A DNA stretch of 64,000 nt from Asterias amurensis (taxonomy: Eukaryota > Echinodermata > Asteroidea > Forcipulatida > Asteriidae): positions 20,336,501-20,400,500 of the forward strand of contig NC_092650.1 in NCBI RefSeq assembly GCF_032118995.1, read 5' to 3'. The notes under the pieces were generated by a model that searched no databases, was not told the origin of the DNA, and worked only from the letters and a program-made list of their open reading frames with translations. Of the stretch, positions 44,701 to 54,079 are shown one piece after another (the first letter of the stretch is position 1; the number at the start of each line of letters is the position of its first letter). The position numbers and the translations under genes were made by a program.

Positions 44701-47700
44701 TTGTTTTACTCTCTTGGTAGTTGCTTGCACTCATTGGCTCAGGCTCAATCCAGGATGTATTATAGCCAACGACGTTGGGATGTTTCAGACCAGCTAATAC
44801 CTTCACTTCATTCACCAACTGCATTCAGACAAAAAGTGCAAAGAAAGCTTTACTCATTTACAATTGTTATGTCTTTCTAGTGGTGTAACATGTATAGTTA
44901 AAAGGAACATTACAGAATTGGTTTTTGCTAACAACACCGTTGCTGGCAGTGTAGGCACCTTATGTAATAGGCCCCATAAACATAAACTGACAAACCAGTG
45001 GAAGTTTGAGATCGATCGGCCTTCTGGGTCACGAGTGAATATTGACAAATCCACCTTTATGCTTACAGACTCTATGAAATTGCGCCCGGGGCAATGTTGA
45101 AGCAGCCCCAAGTTGCCTGTAAAGATGACATCTAAATATATATACTAAACTCTGTCACTTTTCTAACTGATACACTCCACACTGAAACTTACTTTGAATG
45201 ACTGGTCACAGTTTTTATGCTTCAGTCTGATCTTCTTTATGGCATAATGCTGTCTATCAAGGTTGCTGCGTACCTGGTTGAACAAAAAATACCAACAAGA
45301 AAATACAATTATTATATAATAAATTACAGCACAACAATAAAACAAATTGATTTATGCACTTGGACCAGTATCACCCCTGGTCAGTGGGCCATATATTTAA
45401 TTCCTTCGACCATCTCAACTCACTGGGAAGTATATAGCCACTACGGTGGGTGAGTGGATATTCCAAAAGAAATAACTGAAAATCAAGTTAACATTTTTGT
45501 TTCAAAATGTATAAATGTTTACAAGAAAAAAAAGAAGAAAAGAAAAAAAACCACAGCTGGCCAAAATCAGCATCATTCCTGACTCAACTGCAAAGTTCTT
45601 TGATTAATGTCAGAAAAGCCATATCAGAAGTCCTGCAGCTGATTTCACAAAACGCTAGGATAATCCTATCTCGAGTTAGGACGAGTAACCCGTCCTAACT
45701 TAGGATGGGTTCAATGCGTCCTAATGTCTTCGGGTAAGGGACTGAACTCATCCCAAGTCCTAAGATTAGTCCAGTGTCTTAGCCAGGAATTTGGAAAGTG
45801 GGAGTGCAAACTGAAAAAGTGGGAGTGCAACCTAAAATCACTAGAAAAATAGAAACGTGTGCGTAGCCCACAATACGAGCGCGCACCGCCAAGTCTGTCT
45901 CACCCCCCCCCCCTCCCCCCCCCCCTCTTAAGGGCCCTGGAAGCTCTGGCTACTGTATGTGCTCTCTGGTGGTCTTTGATGCATTTCTGGTACCTATTTC
46001 TGTGAAAAGTAAACTATTTTGATTTAATTTTTGTTTTGTTTTCAACTTGAAAATGAGAGCCTTTAAAGCACAGATATTGTAAAGGTGATCGACGTCCGCT
46101 ATTTAACTCTATGAAATGTTTCTGGGTCAATATTAGGCCAGTTCAAAGCAGTTACTTGGACCATGGAGCTGTGCTTGGACCCATTTAGAATGAAATGATT
46201 CAAAAGCGATCAAATAAGGCAGTACAAGTTTGCTGTCAACAACATATTTTTTGCCATGTGTTACTCTTGATACAAAGTTTTGCTTAAAGACTAAAAAAAA
46301 AAATGAAGAGCTATTGAAGAAGAAATTAAGAGTTATCATTTACTAATGTTAGTTTTCTTTCCATTCTTGTCCATTCGATTTCAGAACTATAGGTCTAAGG
46401 TCAAGAAGCTGATAATAGTTTTTGTATTTATTTTAAACAAATCAATTAGTTAATGTAAAATAACGATTCACACAAGTATTTGCAACCATCAATATGCCAA
46501 GAGTGATTTACATGTACTATAATTGTTTGCTTAATTTAAACTGACTGATCATGGTAATTAATATTTTCCTTAGTATGTGTTAAGGTTTCATAACGTTTAA
46601 GTCTTCCAGTCTGTGGAGAATAAAGAACAAACAGTTACGAAAGACAGTGCCATTTAAGTAGTTCCACTGGGCAAAAAAACGTACCATGCATTGAAAAATA
46701 AATTTAGGAGGTCTACAGCAAAACTGATTTGAGAAATATGAACCAGTTTTTGATCCTTTTGAGAGGAAAATAAACATTGTTTTGTCAACTGCATTAACAC
46801 CTATGAGATGTAAACATTGAAATCCAAAAAAGTCTCGATGTTTCAAACTCTACAACGAACAACCGATGTGCCCTTGAATTTCTAGAAGGAAAAAAGATCG
46901 TCATGTTTGCCGCCGTCGAGTTGGGAAAAACTGCGGAACCAATCTACAAAGCAACTGCAGAATGTATGCGGTAAAAGGTGCACTGCACCGCGTGTCACAC
47001 AGTTACCGATACTGACGTCATAGTAGAAAAATCCAGAGCGCGATGGTTTGTAGGATCGTGGAGATGAGATTGGTACCTAAAATAATCGGAACGAAAACAC
47101 GTGTGAATTCGCCTCTATTATACCACGCGTGCATGGAGTTCATGCTGCCTGCTGATGACGGTCGATGACGTGTAATTTGCACGTGCACTGTGTAATGTGT
47201 GTTTTGTGCGTTGTGTTTTGTATAGTCGCAATGTGGTCAGGGTTTTCGAGACAACTTCGAGTGATTGTTTTATGGTTGCGTCGTTGAAATTTTGATTCAA
47301 AAAGCAGGAAATCTGGTAAAGCCAAATCTAATCTTACTCACTGCTGTTTTTAAACTGTTCAACAACAACAAAATAATAAAAGAAGTTCAGTAATTTTCAC
47401 TGAAATTATTTAACAGCACGGCTTCACCCAAGCCGTGCATCAAATTTCTGCCCGTGTTTTCAGCCCAACTGACCGTGCTAACACGGCGTGCACGGCTCGC
47501 TAGCTAACACGTTGGATTAGTCCTAGGAAGATTTTGGTGATTTTGGTGAAATCAACCAAGCTGGTCTTGGCACTCATTGTATCCTTCAAAGCAAGACACT
47601 TAGATTAGTCCTAGGAAGATTTTGGTGATTTTGGTGAAATCAACCAAGCTGGTCTTGGCACTCATTGTATCCTTCAAAGCAAGACACTTAAAGGCAGTGG

Positions 47701-50700
47701 ACACTATTGGTAATTACTCAAAATAATTATTAGCATAAAACCTTACTAGGTTAACGAGTAATGGGAAGCTGTTGATCTAGTATAAAAAATTGTGAGAAAC
47801 GGCGCCCTCTAAAGTACATGTACCATAGTTTTTGAGAAAGAAGTAATTTTCCACGAATTTGATTTCGAGACCTCAGAATTATATTATGAGGTCCTGCAAT
47901 CAAGCATCTGAAAGCACAAACTTCGTGTGACAAGGGGTGTTTTTTCTTCCATTATTATCTGACAACTTCAACGACCGATTGTTATTTTGTGCAAATGTTG
48001 AGATACACCAAGTGAGAAGACTAGACTTTGACAATTACCAATAGTATCCAGTGTTTTTAACCATTGACAGTACACATGGCAATTACAACAACAAAATTTT
48101 GGGTTGGTATATGGGTGGGTAAAAATACATTTTTTAACAATCACTTTTCTGAATAGCCCTTTTCTGTGTAATAAACTAACCTTGTAGACTTGACCAAACC
48201 CTCCTTTGCCGAGTGTGTGTAACTCCTTGAACTCTCTCTGGTAGCGTGTCTCGTGTCTGTAGATAATCTCCTCCGGCGGCATCTTAGGTCGCTGGTGGAT
48301 ATTTTGGATTTGAAGTAGTACGGCAGTCCGTTCACGCTCTGTGGCGGGCAGTGATCGCAAGTGCACCTGTGAATTGAGCCATTACTGTCTATCAGTGTTT
48401 CATTCAAAAAACTTATCAAAATGACATTCCATCCTGAATAAACTATGATCTTGATAATAGGGTGTTACAAAAAAGTGTACCCTCAAAAGCTCTCCCCGGA
48501 AATGCAATTTTTTTCCCAAAAGCGTTGACAAAAATTGAAGACGAGCATAGTATACTGTTTGAAATACACAGACAACACTGGCTATTTTCCAGCTAATCTC
48601 CTACAAAAGAAATTTACAATGGTTGTAAAAACAAGGTGCCCATATTGAAAACGCAGGTGTTTTGAAGATGGCAGACTCCACTACTACAAAACGTTTGAAC
48701 ATAAACTAAACCTCTTTAGAATTGTTAAGTCTCCAGAATTCCTAAAAATCTCTCTGCAAAGGTAGAGAGATTTCTGGAATTCTGAAGTATAAAGCAACAC
48801 AAGTTCGCAAAGAACATAATCTACCCAGCAAGTAGATACACATGGTGTTACCGCAAGCGATGCGTCTCCAGAATTCCAAAAAACTCTCCACAGAGGTAGA
48901 GAAATTTCTGGAATTTCAAAATATAAAGAAACACAAGTTCTCAAATAGCATAGTCTACCCAACAAGTAGATACACAAATGGTGTCACTAAATTTAAGTAA
49001 GATTACAGCTTATTTGAAAAGGCACCAACCTCTGATTCAACATCCTGGACATTCTGTAAGGAAGTCTGAAACATGGCTGTAAAGGCCTTGGTGTAGGCTA
49101 AACGGACAGAGCTGAACATGTCCGTTTTCTCCTGAGGTGGCAGAAGCTGGAGGAGGAGAAATTTTGAGCATAAAAAGGTAACATAAATAAGAATCACAAA
49201 AATTTTACAGCATTTTTTTCACAACCAACTGAAGGTTTGCCCTGGACTTTTTCAATGACTGTCTTGTGGGAACTTCATTTCTGCCACTTATTCATGTGGG
49301 GCTTTAATTTTGAACGCCATAAAGGAAATGGGTACATGTACATGAGGGTTAGAATGTCATAAGTGGCATGTCAAATATTTACTCAAATAGTGTGCTTTCA
49401 GAAGCCAAATACAAGGCTTGCGGCCTGAAGTCTTTTATTATTTGAGTGAGAAATGACTTTTTGTCTCAAAAACTCAGTTACTTAGGGGAGCCATTTCTCA
49501 AGATGTTTCACACTGTCAACAGCTCTCCATTGCTCGTTACCAAGTAAGTTTCGCTAACTATTATTTTGAATAATTACCAATAGTGTCCATCCAGTGCCTT
49601 TAAGAAATAACAAATCAAATGACAAATAAGACGAATCATCCAGGCAGGGAAAAATGTTTTACTGTTGTAATTGAGGTCCTAACCTAAATCTAGTGGTGAG
49701 TCCCGTTGGACTTGTCGACACTGGAGAGCTAATAAATAGACATCAGCTCCAGGCTTGGGTTGACAACAGACTGCCGCATGGCCAGGCCGCAGGGTGCTGC
49801 CCAGCCACCGGTCACGCCCGACTGGTTTATTGCATAAAGCCATTGGACACTTTCGGTAAACAGTATTGTCCAAGGCCCACACTTCGTGTATCACAACTTC
49901 TATATAAAATTACAAACCTGTGAAAATTTAGGCCCGATCGGTCATCGGAGTCGGGAGAAAATAACGGGAAAACCCACCCTTGTTTCTGCACGTTTCCTCG
50001 TGTCATGACATGTAATTCAGAATTCTTGCTATCGAGAATTGATATTGTTTTATTGTTTTCTCAAAAAATAAAGAATTTCATGGACTAATATTTAAAGAGA
50101 AGCCTTTCACCGTTACCTTCTGTAAACCCTGTAAGTTATTTGTAAATCTGTGAACTTTTTCTTCTTTTTCTGTACCAAAAGTGTATAATGGCTTTAACTA
50201 TCACAATAGACAATAACAACAATCAAAACATTACCTTGTTCTTAGAAAATGTCTGACAGATCGAGTGGAACACTTTGTCTCTCTCCTTCGTGTTCTTGGT
50301 ATTTGATGAACAGACCTGGTACAGTAGAGACTTGAACATCTCTGCATGGACCATGTTGTTGGGATCCATGATGGTGCCATTGCTGACTTGCACTGACTGC
50401 AGCTCCTCATCTGCCACGATAAAAACACACAACAAGAACAAAATATTCTGAAAAATTTAATTACACAGGCAGGCTTATTGTACGACACAAACTGACAAAA
50501 CAGAATGTCCACAGATTAACATAAAAGCTTACAGTAAGTTACACTTTGAAGATAATGATGGTAGAAAGCTTCCAGTTAAAGTATCACTTGATGAGGTGCC
50601 GTAGTCGTTGAGAAATGAGAAACAATCTTAATGTCAGGAAAATAATTTTTGTCTCACTTGACAAAAATTACTTTAGCGACTACATATTTACGCAACTCTC

Positions 50701-52212
50701 CTGAAAACATTGCTCTGAAAACTGGATCTACTAAAAGGTATCAAACCCTTTAAACAAGGAACCGTTGCGTAAGGTTTGTCTGCTTCTTTCCTTCCAGAGT
50801 AGAAGCTACAGAGTATGCCTTGTTCATTTTGATAAACAAAAAATAATTAAAAAGAGAAAACTCAATTGACTGTTTTTTTTACAACATGTGGAAACTTGAT
50901 TGCACAACAATAATAAGGCCAGTTAATGGTTGGTTGCGCAATGGTCGGGCGATGGAAATCTTGATGCGCGATCAAAAAAGACACAGTTTGTAGGCCTCAA
51001 CGTTAACTATATAAACTATTTTGCGCATCAAAATTTCCATCGGGTGATGGTCATGTGACCGATTATAAGCCGGCCTTTACAGATTCATCTCTTTTCAACC
51101 GCCTGTATCTGGCGTTTTCTTGAATCAATAATAGTTAACAACAATGGCAAAATGTTTGTTAGGCCTACATTATATGTCACTCAAATCACATACGCCTCCT
51201 TGAAGCAAAAAAATATTGCAAATTAACTTTGTTCAAAACATTTAAGGAGACTATGTCAATCTAAAGGAAAAAAAGACCTCGATGACGCCAATTGGAATCA
51301 TTTAAAATAAAATGAATCCCAATAATTGTTCTTCTCCCTTAGGCAGAGTTTAAATTCAGTCTCAATAATTGGTTTGAACTTTCTAAAGGCGAGGCAAACA
51401 GTTTAAAGGAACACGTTGCCTTGGATCGGTCGAGTTGGTCTTTGAAAAAGCGTTTGTAACCGTTTGTTATCGAATGCATATAGTTAGAAAGATGTTGTAA
51501 AACTAGAATACAATGATCCACACAAACATGCCTCAAAATTGCACGGTTTTCCTTTTACCTCGTCGACTAAACACGGTCCGCCATTTATGGGAGTCAAATT
51601 TTTGACTCGGGCATAAATGGCCGACCGTGTTAGTTTGCAAAGTAAAAGGAAAACCATGCAATTTTGAGGCAAATTTGTGTGGATCATTGTATTCTACTTT
51701 TAAAACATATTTCTAACCGCGGTTATAAATGCTTTTTATAGACCAACTAAAGGCAACGTGTTCCTTTAAATCATCACTTATTTTTTGCACTTTCTTTCCC
51801 ATCACATAAGTATTTCCCCACAGTAGACTATACATATTTCCCAAGAATTGTATAGCGCACTTTACCCTTATTATTATAGAGCGGTCCAATGTCAGGCCTG
51901 ATACTTCACGGAGGCAACGAAGGCGATTGCCTTCGTTGCCCCTGGTCACTGCCTTGGTGCCCTTGAAATGCTACTGTAGAAATTTACAATCCCCTCATAG
52001 GGTGCCCTTTACCTAGGAGAAAATGCCTTGGTACCCTTGCCCTTTCATAAATGAAGTATACAGGCCTTCAATGTCAAACCATTACAAACAGTCTGATGTA
52101 GAAAAATGCTATTAATAAATAATAGGGTCTATGATCAACAAATTCAAGGGTTAGCTCACTTACCGTCATTTTCATCAAAGTCACTGATGGATGAGGGATT
52201 GTAAGAAGCCAT
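35619..52212 (-). CDS. EIF2AK1: Heme-regulated-type eIF2-alpha kinase (HRI)
   Basis: Thirteen exons join in phase to an 843-residue cytosolic Ser/Thr kinase that would phosphorylate the alpha subunit of eIF2 and so reduce translation under stress. An N-terminal helical region occupies about 18-160. The glycine loop [10 protein letters not shown] is at 167-176 and the Lys of YAIKK at about 189. A very long insert runs from about 232 to 590, mostly one exon rich in Ser, Thr and Asp/Glu. Then come [17 protein letters not shown] (653-660), GDFGLA (DFG at 676), the activation segment with [11 protein letters not shown], and [15 protein letters not shown]-terminal coiled coil (about 812-843) ends in a stop. 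SDMYS, HPFGT and the short C-terminal coil favour HRI over PERK, GCN2 or PKR; no transmembrane or RWD part is present. It is longer than the roughly 630 residues of mammalian HRI because of the insert. The His pair and Cys-Pro reported as heme ligands in mammals are missing. Confidence 0.93.
35741..36059 (-). mobile_element. MITE family 1 variant in HRI intron 12
   Basis: Starts TTAAAGGGTAGGTACACTAC and ends ACCAAGCGTGTACCTTCCCTTTA. It shares termini with the element at 32836-33069. Confidence 0.82.
36129..36806 (-). mobile_element. MITE family 1 split by a family 2 insertion
   Basis: The left half (CTAATTGTCAAAGACCAGTC to about 36308) and right half (CAAAAACTATGTTACTTCAG to CCAGTAGTGTCCAATGCCTTTA) are one element interrupted by a family 2 copy at 36309-36643. 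Confidence 0.75.
36309..36643. mobile_element. Foldback MITE family 2 nested in family 1
   Basis: Starts TTTAAAGCCATTATACACTT and ends GGACAACACTGTTTACCG, with the GACTCCGATGACCGATTGAG block. The extreme right terminus is lost. Confidence 0.8.
36895..37142 (+). mobile_element. L2/CR1-like retrotransposon 3' fragment
   Basis: The plus strand reads [18 protein letters not shown] then [15 protein letters not shown], matching the conserved GDRxFxxAxPxxWNxLP ending of L2/CR1-type reverse transcriptases. A T-rich 3' UTR ends near CTTTATAAATATGCC. Confidence 0.72.
37262..37357 (-). CDS. EIF2AK1: HRI exon 12
   Basis: Encodes [18 protein letters not shown] and [13 protein letters not shown], the end of the kinase domain with the usual RPxA motif. 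Acceptor CTGACAG, donor GTAGGT; phase 0 at both ends. Confidence 0.92.
37522..37703. mobile_element. Foldback MITE in HRI intron 11
   Basis: AAAGGCCAAGTCACACAGGC pairs with the inverted GGCCTATGTGACTTTGCCTTT. Inner arms share AAAATGCACGCCCTCGATTG and its complement. Confidence 0.85.
37795..38143 (-). mobile_element. tRNA-derived SINE, minus strand
   Basis: Reading the minus strand, the A box is TGGCCGAATGGTTAAGAGC and the B box GGTTCGAATCC. The body contains GACACTTGTGTCCTTGAGCA and ends ATAAGAATGTGTTATTTTTA. It lies in HRI intron 11. Confidence 0.82.
38237..38374 (-). CDS. EIF2AK1: HRI exon 11
   Basis: Encodes [20 protein letters not shown] through HTRWPNQ, 46 codons, kinase subdomains IX-X. 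Asp of SDMYS is the conserved subdomain IX residue. Acceptor CTAG, donor GTAGGA. Confidence 0.94.
38917..39158. mobile_element. Foldback MITE, TAGAGCTGCTTAGCACA termini
   Basis: GGGCCAAATTTCATAGAGCT at the left and AGCTCTATAAAACTGGGCCC at the right are inverted, with inner arms GAAATTTCTTCCTTGATAAA and its complement. A terminal fragment of the same family lies near 60483. Confidence 0.85.
39197..39288 (-). CDS. EIF2AK1: HRI exon 10, activation segment
   Basis: A split Asp then [16 protein letters not shown] and [14 protein letters not shown]. The thr-rich [11 protein letters not shown] is the activation loop and APE-equivalent. Donor GTAAGT. Confidence 0.93.
39424..39500 (+). mobile_element. 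SINE 3' fragment
   Basis: GTTCCTGGCTGGATTGGCAG followed by CAGCACCTTGTAAACC matches the body of the SINE at 34950-35360. Confidence 0.75.
39747..39882 (-). CDS. EIF2AK1: HRI exon 9, DFG motif
   Basis: Encodes [27 protein letters not shown] and HKYGRW plus one base. Contains the Asn of the catalytic loop and the Mg-binding DFG. Acceptor TTTTCAG, donor GTAAGT. Confidence 0.94.
40062..41005 (+). mobile_element. 5'-truncated L2/CR1-like non-LTR retrotransposon
   Basis: An open frame from about 40073 to 40770 encodes the reverse transcriptase C-terminal third: [60 protein letters not shown] and [11 protein letters not shown]. It lacks the catalytic palm, so it is dead on arrival. The 3' UTR ends GCACTTTATAAG and a (TTA)n tail. 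It is inserted next to a family 1 MITE start (AAAGGCAGTGGACAGAA) in HRI intron 8, opposite to the gene. Confidence 0.88.
41006..41500. other. HRI intron sequence, nothing recognised
   Basis: AT-rich intron between the retrotransposon and exon 8. No further element is recognised. Confidence 0.4.
41506..41612 (-). CDS. EIF2AK1: HRI exon 8, catalytic loop
   Basis: A split Asn then [20 protein letters not shown] and [20 protein letters not shown] is the catalytic loop. Acceptor CTTTCAG, donor GTAAAG. Confidence 0.94.
41945..42126 (-). mobile_element. tRNA-derived SINE, second family
   Basis: On the minus strand GGTGGTCTAGTTGATAAGAC resembles an A box and GGTTCGAATCC is the B box. The tail includes CACAGAGCTCGGGAAAGTTC. 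A plus-strand relative is at 61035-61216, and a tail fragment at 42180-42246. Confidence 0.75.
42386..43485 (-). CDS. EIF2AK1: HRI exon 7, giant kinase insert
   Basis: 366 codons plus split bases. It starts [17 protein letters not shown], is Ser/Thr-rich ([20 protein letters not shown]), and has a tandem NDFSTEI repeat followed by acidic [13 protein letters not shown]. It ends with the conserved strand [12 protein letters not shown] and [13 protein letters not shown]. This is the insert of eIF2 kinases, here much longer than the roughly 140 residues in mammals. Donor CAGA|GTAAGT. Confidence 0.9.
43756..44151 (+). mobile_element. Foldback MITE family 1 in HRI intron 6
   Basis: Starts TTAATGGCAGTAGCAATATT and ends ACCAATAGTGTCCAGTGTCTTTA, with the GAGACCTC...GAGGTCTC centre. 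Confidence 0.86.
44664..44818 (-). CDS. EIF2AK1: HRI exon 6
   Basis: Encodes [30 protein letters not shown] and IMPSSSE plus two bases. It contains the C-helix Glu of [13 protein letters not shown]. Acceptor AATGCAG, donor GTAAAT. Confidence 0.93.
44899..44957. mobile_element. MITE family 8 end fragment
   Basis: AAAAGGAACATTACAGAATT and GCTAACAACACCGTTGCTGG match the terminus of the element at 62123-62415. Confidence 0.55.
45193..45273 (-). CDS. EIF2AK1: HRI exon 5, ATP-anchoring lysine
   Basis: Encodes [18 protein letters not shown] and CDQSFK, 27 codons, phase 0. The first K of YAIKKI is the catalytic lysine. Acceptor CAACCAG, donor GTAAGT. Confidence 0.93.
45640..45780. repeat. Palindromic repeat fragment
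   Basis: CTAGGATAATCCTATC and AGTTAGGACGAGTAACCCGTCCTAACT are self-complementary blocks in HRI intron 4; likely the end of an undetermined repeat. Confidence 0.5.
45781..47515. other. HRI intron 4 interior, no gene supported
   Basis: Poly-C runs lie at 45904-45923. The short frame at 46903-46974 ([18 protein letters not shown]) ends near a donor-like GTAAAAG but has no partner exon. Nothing else is recognised. Confidence 0.35.
47516..47691. repeat. 88-bp tandem duplication, two units
   Basis: ATTAGTCCTAGGAAGATTTT begins at 47516 and again at 47604. The two units are essentially identical and each ends GCAAGACACTTA, so it is recent. Confidence 0.93.
47688..48059 (+). mobile_element. Foldback MITE family 1 in HRI intron 4
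   Basis: Starts TTAAAGGCAGTGGACACTAT directly at the end of the 88-bp duplication and ends CAATAGTATCCAGTGTTTTTAA. Confidence 0.86.
48181..48366 (-). CDS. EIF2AK1: HRI exon 4, glycine loop
   Basis: 62 codons: [29 protein letters not shown] and [10 protein letters not shown]. GxGxFGxV is the nucleotide-binding loop. Acceptor TTCACAG, donor GTTAGT. Confidence 0.94.
48725..48985. repeat. Diverged tandem duplication, period about 137 bp
   Basis: GTCTCCAGAATTCC begins each unit (near 48729 and 48866), and each also has GAGATTTCTGGAATT-like and CAAGTAGATACACA blocks. It is in HRI intron 3. Confidence 0.8.
49030..49146 (-). CDS. EIF2AK1: HRI exon 3
   Basis: 39 codons: [20 protein letters not shown] then [14 protein letters not shown]. 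It corresponds to the helical N-terminal region of HRI. Mammalian HRI has a His-His pair where this reads Ala92-Tyr93 after FSSxRL. Acceptor CTCCAG, donor GTTGGT. Confidence 0.9.
49387..49602 (-). mobile_element. Partial MITE family 1
   Basis: TAGTGTGCTTTCAGAAGCC to ACCAATAGTGTCCATCCAGTGCCTTTA, with a rearranged centre. Confidence 0.75.
49836..50198. mobile_element. Foldback MITE family 2, full copy
   Basis: Starts ATAAAGCCATTGGACACTTT and ends CCAAAAGTGTATAATGGCTTTA. It sits in HRI intron 2. Confidence 0.88.
50235..50410 (-). CDS. EIF2AK1: HRI exon 2
   Basis: A split Asp, then [29 protein letters not shown] and [13 protein letters not shown]. The helical MFKSLLYQV and FxxICQTF segments match the HRI N-terminal region. 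Acceptor GTGGCAG, donor GTAATG. Confidence 0.9.
50517..50756. mobile_element. Diverged MITE family 7
   Basis: GAAGATAATGATGGTAGAAAGC and GATGAGGTGCCGTAG match the element at 20745-21118; the right end CTACTAAAAGGTATCAAACC is degenerate. Confidence 0.6.
50913..51077. mobile_element. Foldback MITE in HRI intron 1
   Basis: ATAAGGCCAGTTAATGG at the left and ATTATAAGCCGGCCTT at the right pair, with inner arms GGGCGATGGAAATCTTGATG and its complement CATCAAAATTTCCATCGGG. Confidence 0.8.
51402..51769. mobile_element. Long foldback MITE family 3, copy 2
   Basis: Starts TTTAAAGGAACACGTTGCCT and ends GGCAACGTGTTCCTTTAAA. Its centre ACACGGTCCGCCATTTATGG is inverted as ATAAATGGCCGACCGTGTTA. It matches 1605-1970. 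Confidence 0.9.
51890..52072. repeat. Uncertain repeat, AGGCCTG...AGGCCTT ends
   Basis: CAACGAAGGCGATTGCCTTCGTTG (51918-51941) is a palindrome, and the later GGTGCCC and CTTGGTGCCCTTG blocks resemble the interval 61275-61445. Both start from a similar ATACTTC segment. Confidence 0.5.
52164..52212 (-). CDS. EIF2AK1: HRI exon 1 with start codon
   Basis: ATG at 52212-52210 gives [16 protein letters not shown] plus one base at donor GACG|GTAAGT. The phase fits exon 2. A CAG|GTTGGG acceptor at about 52270 suggests an intron in the 5' UTR. The start context AGACATGG is acceptable. Confidence 0.8.
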
Positions 52213-53054
52213 GTCTAGAGTCTAGACCAACATCGGATATCATATAGAAGACGAGGTTCTTCCCAACCTGTGAATGAATAGTTAAAATAGAAACGTTACT
52301 GGCTAACTGTTTACTTTGAGGGTTTATTTTTTTTTGGGGGGGGGGGGGAGGGGGGATTATGTTCGTGGAGACGATAGAGAAAGCGGGAGACAAGATAGCG
52401 GAATGAACCTCATCATAGTTTTAGCTGGTCCCCACCCCCTTCTTCTAGAAACTAGATCACAGGGGAGCCTTACAGTTACACTTATAGTTTCTAGAAGTAC
52501 CCACCCCCTCTCCACCCCCACCCCAGCAAAATTGAGCCCCCCCCCCCCCCCCCCGGAAACATTTGTAACAGTGCTCACTGCTCATGAACAGATGAACAGT
52601 TGAACAAAAGGAAAATAAAGTTTTGTATTTAAACAAATTAAGTTAACGATCGCTATTGCTGCCACAAAATGGCTTCCTACCCCTTTAAAAGATCGGAAGC
52701 TCATACCAGCCGACATGTGAAAGAGACAACTAATTTAAACTACTTCAAATCCTATAGAGAGGTTGCGTGACCCCACAAAAAGTTTGTTGTGCGCGCCGTC
52801 GGCCATGTTGAGTACTATTTCTGTTGGTAACGCGTCGTCTGCTCGCAACAGCAGACGCACGTTTGTAACCGTGAAAGTTGGTTTTTCTCTGATAGACAAA
52901 TATTTGGTGAAGGTTTTCTTTCAGTATTTTTAGGTGCTAAAACAATGAATTACTTCAAGCACATAATATTAACTCCGGATAATGCAAGTCAACGCCGGTC
53001 GATACTGTGAGAAAATACCAACGAATTTGAATTCGTTAAAACAACAATTGTTAA
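52213..53054. promoter_or_regulatory. HRI upstream region
   Basis: Poly-G and poly-C runs lie at 52335-52356 and 52538-52554. A CpG-richer patch near 52790-52860 (GCGCGCCGTCGGCCATGTTG) is a plausible promoter or first noncoding exon for HRI, though no core motif is clear. Confidence 0.35.
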
Positions 53055-53387
53055 AACAACAAAGATCCATATGAATTCAAACATGCCGACTGGTCTCCAA
53101 ACATTGAACCGTGTCGTAGCCAGATATTATTAACTCTGAGTGCATTTAAGTCCATTGATGCACTATACAATCAAATTGGATGGGTGACGGAGCTGAAGGT
53201 GCACATCGAGGAAAATTTGCTCAGGAAGGAAAACAACTTTGCAGTTTTACTCTTTGAGGCCGCACTTATTGCGAAACATTATTTATTTTGTATGGACGTG
53301 GACATGGCTACCAACTACCTACCACATCACGGTACCACCACTGTAGAAAACAAATTATTTTTGTTCAAATCGGAACAAAATGTATGA
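53055..53387 (+). CDS. Unrecognised open frame, about 110 residues
   Basis: The frame is open from AAC at 53055 (after a TAA) to TGA/TAA-type stop at 53385-53387 and reads FKHADWSPNIEPCRSQILL, LSAFKSIDALYNQIGW, and ENNFAVLLFEAALIAKHYL. The composition is protein-like and better than neighbouring shadow frames, but I see no known domain, no clear Met start (GTG at 53184 and ATG at 53293 are internal) and no obvious exon joins. It could be an exon of an unknown gene or a decayed mobile-element protein. I do not assign a function. Confidence 0.3.
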   Translation, partial: NNKDPYEFKHADWSPNIEPCRSQILLTLSAFKSIDALYNQIGWVTELKVHIEENLLRKENNFAVLLFEAALIAKHYLFCMDVDMATNYLPHHGTTTVENKLFLFKSEQNV

Positions 53388-53697
53388 CTTGCTTTCGGCA
53401 ATGGTGGTACGGTATTTGGCTGGCCTTCATCTGCACTCTGGTATATTTTACATTCAACTATCTGAAGGGGGTGATTCACGTTGACAAAATGCACTGGCAT
53501 TGATTTGATTTATTTTTGGATGGTTTATTCACAATACAACAAAAATATTCTCGGCCAGAGACCGAAAAACATTTTGTACATGTCATGTACACATTTAAAA
53601 ACGCCAATATACAAAAGACAAGATTAAAGAAAACAAAGATGTCTCAAGCAAGTCACAACTAAATTTAAGAGAGTGAAATTAAAGAGAAAACAACGAA

Positions 53698-54079
53698 AAA
53701 GGCAGTGGACACTATTGGTAATTACTCAAAATAACTATTACCATAAAACCCTACTTGGTAACAAGTAATGGGGAGCTGTTGATAGTATAAAACAATGTGA
53801 GAAACGTCTCCCTCTGAAGTAACGCAATTTTCAAGAAGTAATTTTGCACGAATTTGATTTTGAGATCTCAGATTTAGAATTTGAGGTCTCAAAATCAAGC
53901 ATCTGAAAGCACACGACTTCGTGTGTTTTGTTTCTTTATTGCCCCCTCGCAACTTCGACGACCAATAAATTGAGTGCAACTTTTCACAGGTTTTTATTAT
54001 TTTCTGCATAAAAATATGTTGAGATACACCAAGTGAGAAGATTGATCTTTGACAATTACCAATAGTGTCCAGTATCTTG
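53698..54079 (+). mobile_element. Foldback MITE family 1
   Basis: Starts AAGGCAGTGGACACTATTGG and ends ACCAATAGTGTCCAGTATCTT. The centre is GAGATCTCAGATTTAGAATTTGAGGTCTC. Confidence 0.86.

Noticed and set aside
46903..46974. Short frame [18 protein letters not shown] followed by a donor-like GTAAAAG
   Set aside because: It could be a first exon on the plus strand, but no following exon, homologue or promoter was found in the HRI intron.
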